Notes under the pieces: generated by a model
Databases searched by the model: none
What the model saw: only the letters and a program-made list of their open reading frames with translations
What the model was told of the DNA's origin: nothing
Position numbers and translations under genes: made by a program
Shown: one piece after another, positions 13,601 to 16,159 of the stretch
Position numbering within the stretch: the first letter of the stretch is position 1
Layout: each line of letters starts with the position of its first letter
Source of the DNA: Clostridiaceae bacterium
GTDB taxonomy: Bacteria > Bacillota > Clostridia > Oscillospirales > Acutalibacteraceae
DNA length: 16,159 nucleotides
Assembly (NCBI GenBank): GCA_904501675.1
Contig: CAJGCL010000038.1
Coordinates: forward strand, 1 to 16,159
Reading direction: 5' to 3'

Positions 13601-16159
13601 GTTGTTAAGGCCACCAAGAAGAGCCTGAACAGTAGTCTGAAGAGATGGTCTTGAAATAACGCCACCTTTATCAGTACCGTCATGAATCACCTGTGTTGTA
13701 ACGCTACCTGTAGTGTTAACATTCTGAAGAATTGTTGTACCAAATACAAGCTTAAGAATTCTGTTCACAAGGTCAAGCACTGCTGTACCAAGTGAAGCAT
13801 CATCAAGTAAGTTGTAGTCTGAAGCCTGGTTACGACCTAAGAGTGAGAAAATAACGTTAAGGTCAAATGTTGAAAGAAGCTGTTTAACACCATCAACAAG
13901 AAGTCTTGCGTCAAGGTCGTATGTTTCAGATGTATAAGCACCGTTACCTACGAAGCCAAGAGGAAGAATCTTATTGAAGATGTAGCTGATCTTATCAAAC
14001 GGATGTGCATAAGTTTCACCGTTAAGTATATCGTATGTTATACCATCAAGAACACCGGTATTATGCACGCTACCGATATAATCAAGAGCCCAAAGGATAG
14101 CTGCATTAAGGTTAGTCTGCCAGTGGCTAGGATCTTTACCGCCACCTGTTCTAATCCAACCATCGAGGTCGAAGTCTTTTGCATCTCCGCCATAAACTAC
14201 ATCACAAAAATCTTCAAAGTTTGTAATCTGCTGGAGATATACAAGACCAAGGTCTGTACCCATATTGAGAATGATGTTGAACCAGTCATCCTGAGCCTGT
14301 TCATATTCAAATGTGTAATCGAAACTGAAATCATCAGGATTATCAATGTAATACTGCTCGTAATCGACAAACTGTCTGTCGTTAGCAGAAGTAACATCAC
14401 CATTTGCAAAGATAACGCTATCATAGTTAACGATAGGAGCAATACCTGTCATAAGCTCACGAAGAACTATTGCTGCAAACTCCCAAACCTGAACGTTTTT
14501 GTGGAAAGCGTATTCGCCTGTTGCCGGATCCTTTGGAAGAATGATCTGAGGAAGAGCATCTTCAAAGAAGCCCGGACCAATCATTGCAACAATGTCAAGA
14601 ACTGTCTTATCTTTGATTTGAGCCATTGTGTATTTTGCGTAAGGTGAATCTGAACCAAACACCTTATCGCCGAACTCTGTAAGAATATACTTTACAAGGT
14701 ATTCAACGTTAGTGTTGATATTAGAGTTTTCACCGGTAATCCAGCCTGTGAAATCCTTATCAATTTCATTCTCTTTGATTGCTTTTACAAAGTCTGCTTT
14801 TGCTGTTTCGGAAAGACCTACGTTGTAAACCATACCGAGAAGATTGTTAAGGCCACCAACGAATGAACCGTCAACTGTCTTGAAGTCATCATAGATAAGA
14901 GCTGTCTGGTTAGCTGTTGGCTTAGCAACGTCTGAACCAACAAATTCCCAATCCCAGTTAATAAAGCTTGCGAATTCGTTTGCAGCGCCCATGTTAACTA
15001 CATAGTAGTAACGTTTTTTCTCAGTTACTTCCTTGCCGTTAACAATTTCAGGTTCGCCATTTGCATCAAGAACAGCTTCTGTTTCTCTTGTTGTGTAGTA
15101 CCATTTGCCGCCTGACTTTGCCATTTTATCGTATGCAAAGTATGTAACATATGATTTTTTTGCTTCATCAACATCTATTTCGAATGCTGTTTCAACATCT
15201 TCAGGAAGAGCTGATACATCGATTTCATTAAGTTCTGCTTCAACAGCAAGCATAAGAGCTTTCTTAAGGTTGTTGTTAAGAGCAGGAACACCAATTTCAT
15301 CGATAGCTATCTGAGCAGCAACGTCAAGAATCTGGAAGAAAGATTTCTTGAGAGGGTTGATGTCGTCTTTTGTAAGAGGAAGATCAGGCATAATAATTGA
15401 ATTTGGGTCCCAAACCCTTACACCTTCAGCATTTTTCTCATATTCCTGAGGCTTTGTAAGAAGATTATAAAGAGCGGTAGGAACCATCTCATCAAGAGTA
15501 TCCACTTCGGGATATGTAGCAGTGAGAGTTGTGCCTGTAGCTTTCAAATCATCTATACTCTTATCATAGCCTTCCGAGCCATAGATAATAAGGTCGTACA
15601 CCATGCCAACAAGCAAACCAGGAAGATCACCAAGTAAACCTGTGATTTCTGCCGGAAGAGCAAGGAAAGAACCGATAAGACCCAAGCTGAGACCATCGCT
15701 ACCAATACCATAAGCTACCTGAGAAAGGACTGAAGCATTATCAGCAAGGAACTGAAGAAGAGCTGAAATCATACGGTAGTCGTTATTGTGCTGTCTCTGA
15801 AGAGCCGAATCTGTGCCGCCTGCTAAAGCGGTTACATTAAGGTCGCCAACATCACCAAGAAGGAAACCAAGAGTACCAAGGATACCTTTCAAGCCGTACA
15901 CGGTTTCGAATGTTGTGTTTACGTTAGACAAGTCAAGTCTGATACCGAGAAGGTTGAATACCTCACCAATATCAGCGTCAACCAACAACTCGTCTATCAT
16001 ATCCATCGCAAGGTCTGCAACTTGCTGGTAGCTCAAGTCAGCGTCGTCAATGCTATCGTATGTTATTTCGCTCTTCACAAGAATAGCAGAACCGATAACA
16101 GACATGCAACTAAAAGCTATAATAACAGCAAGAAGCAAGCTTAACAATTTAGTTGATTG
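10622..16159 (-). CDS. Giant secreted multidomain protein with C-terminal dockerin (5' end outside window)
   Basis: More than 1,840 residues are visible. The reading frame stays open through the right edge as QSTKLLSLLLAVIIAFSC, so the true start lies beyond the window; the TTG at 16145-16147 is only an internal in-frame codon inside the signal peptide. From that TTG: a large hydrophobic, helix-rich region with many L-G-x-L runs (about 30-880), a beta-rich segment (about 900-1220), and coiled helical FIVAR-like repeats (about 1280-1700; for example YTDGSWKNYKKAYDDAVAA). A dockerin occupies about 1779-1841 (GDINGDGVVDGLDAA and GDIAKNGAVDGDDYG). No catalytic motif was recognised. It is probably a large adhesin-like or scaffold-bound surface protein. 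A gap of about 320 bases separates it from the next operon. Confidence 0.88.
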   Translation of the reverse strand, partial: QSTKLLSLLLAVIIAFSCMSVIGSAILVKSEITYDSIDDADLSYQQVADLAMDMIDELLVDADIGEVFNLLGIRLDLSNVNTTFETVYGLKGILGTLGFLLGDVGDLNVTALAGGTDSALQRQHNNDYRMISALLQFLADNASVLSQVAYGIGSDGLSLGLIGSFLALPAEITGLLGDLPGLLVGMVYDLIIYGSEGYDKSIDDLKATGTTLTATYPEVDTLDEMVPTALYNLLTKPQEYEKNAEGVRVWDPNSIIMPDLPLTKDDINPLKKSFFQILDVAAQIAIDEIGVPALNNNLKKALMLAVEAELNEIDVSALPEDVETAFEIDVDEAKKSYVTYFAYDKMAKSGGKWYYTTRETEAVLDANGEPEIVNGKEVTEKKRYYYVVNMGAANEFASFINWDWEFVGSDVAKPTANQTALIYDDFKTVDGSFVGGLNNLLGMVYNVGLSETAKADFVKAIKENEIDKDFTGWITGENSNINTNVEYLVKYILTEFGDKVFGSDSPYAKYTMAQIKDKTVLDIVAMIGPGFFEDALPQIILPKDPATGEYAFHKNVQVWEFAAIVLRELMTGIAPIVNYDSVIFANGDVTSANDRQFVDYEQYYIDNPDDFSFDYTFEYEQAQDDWFNIILNMGTDLGLVYLQQITNFEDFCDVVYGGDAKDFDLDGWIRTGGGKDPSHWQTNLNAAILWALDYIGSVHNTGVLDGITYDILNGETYAHPFDKISYIFNKILPLGFVGNGAYTSETYDLDARLLVDGVKQLLSTFDLNVIFSLLGRNQASDYNLLDDASLGTAVLDLVNRILKLVFGTTILQNVNTTGSVTTQVIHDGTDKGGVISRPSLQTTVQALLGGLNNRKDSILINAAPVIAKLIKSWGGEQEFKRPENDLGIFRAINENGTTYNYVVTKTDCNGNPSEWDSYEDPITVNVSNESVGVWRHYKLANGTEGKDEQYKIQLTGVEFTDYDGSESDYIHDVIVDTTTVADYGKASSFTFRVGATTKPDGTAVGAKSAIPEEGVVQIVKISYVVYLEGGQKVTDDAGNTLVFTDESYVWFSRYPADENETVSGNRLTDGLLTDGQNGSCTITVQNTTYVPYSNAANFLANFAPVTFDSTGTEKGNPTMVLVFNIDGTEKNGFKPSSVTSDETNENISYGSIPLKIFQTYTANWKNSMNLTVSGSAPTTQEAFEAAVPFASVNSADGVQLSWTFNATIKGDEKISSNDFSLRFYDDLYRDKLYSLVHDEAAKMRKMADYDTTATVVMDTALKNENETVDGKEVLRETNFDTNADGVTVIKCNEAWTEYYNAFAEALKVGYPEWNDASRYDFKAQYDRLQVAVNDLDRCPVKATSVAGEIDEMEDALRAAQARTTDKYNHTDYKMYRHNKFNDARSDAQWYIDLRKDAQPTLAEISKYFGYNWMEMNDFYALIKQHTVKYGEHAGETIDQHKYYDYLNALLEDFTEEELEEKKLWLDNKKKEFANVTMLDVAMAENYLKITEERLLTRDCGIIYTQLNDEITSAQNMIGITNGAKGITYTDGSWKNYKKAYDDAVAAQNCGSQKQVFDAKYQLCVQRKNLVKVGDAADYAELNALIAQAEFVLANPGLYESKVEGMPINKVIGMVLAELGMDKITSVDGYDVNLFPGSAYDTVAAAYGKDDQNKVNDAAWVLKEALARLTFKDLAVTDVKANKLVERETLVKDEDANDGKDTSVTALVSHIAAKQDETNVKSYFKVEAENLNVTEVVVSNDVNFAVSYVGQKEFKGFAGTNSTVTFYTTVNDVKLPVATVKIVVDGDINGDGVVDGLDAAYAALISAEKGELEGCYFLAGDIAKNGAVDGDDYGAIVNLAVGRKAS

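Noticed and set aside
14003..14647. Plus-strand 214-codon open frame inside the giant dockerin gene
   Set aside because: It lies wholly opposite the long coding frame, has no Shine-Dalgarno sequence, and its composition is that of a shadow frame.
16145..16147. TTG as the start codon of the giant dockerin protein
   Set aside because: The frame stays open upstream to the window edge and reads as the polar start of a signal peptide (QSTKLLS), so the real start is outside.

Overview
The window reads as AT-rich chromosomal DNA from an anaerobic, Gram-positive member of the Clostridia. A gut Oscillospirales/Ruminococcaceae relative is the best guess, but the genus cannot be named. The reasons are strong AGGAGG ribosome binding sites, a PerR/reverse-rubrerythrin/rubredoxin oxygen-defence set, a DUF1540 protein, an LCP protein, and secreted proteins ending in dockerin repeats. 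All genes but one lie on the minus strand. Genes at both window edges are cut: a Gfo/Idh/MocA oxidoreductase on the left and a giant dockerin protein on the right.

Bases 426-2251 hold a compact peroxide-defence operon read leftwards: a PerR-type repressor, a reverse rubrerythrin, a rubredoxin with an unusual CxC knuckle and a TTG start, and a flavin reductase-like protein. A sigma-A promoter with a perfect 6-1-6 inverted repeat just downstream of its -10 suggests autoregulation by PerR. The redox proteins can be read as a chain: reduced pyridine nucleotide to flavoprotein, rubredoxin, rubrerythrin, then peroxide. Next come a YkgJ-like cysteine-cluster protein, the lone plus-strand gene (DUF1540, 56 aa) and a leaderless parallel beta-helix protein related to GH110 alpha-galactosidases.

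Bases 4954-7272 hold an LCP cell-wall ligase-like protein, a four-helix-bundle (23S IVS-type) protein and an HPr-kinase-like P-loop protein. The four-helix-bundle gene is bracketed by two copies of one leader: a heptad array plus an identical ribosome binding site. This looks like a cassette inserted between its neighbours.

Bases 7658-10480 hold the most unusual part. Two exported, probably cohesin-like beta-sandwich proteins (one with a dockerin) are followed, in translational coupling, by two very short genes (65 and 34 aa). These peptides share a leader-like segment (P-x-L-x-I-x-EFELEDVLT-x-S) with synonymous codon differences and then diverge completely. This is the pattern of a ribosomally made, modified peptide (RiPP) precursor family. 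The HPr-kinase-like gene downstream is a plausible modifying enzyme, since such kinases act in some lasso-peptide clusters. The operon has a good promoter at 10449-10477. Bases 10622-16159 hold the giant secreted dockerin protein.

The non-coding stretches contain several GC-rich hairpins and two copies of an REP-like motif. No tRNA, rRNA, CRISPR array or transposase gene was seen.
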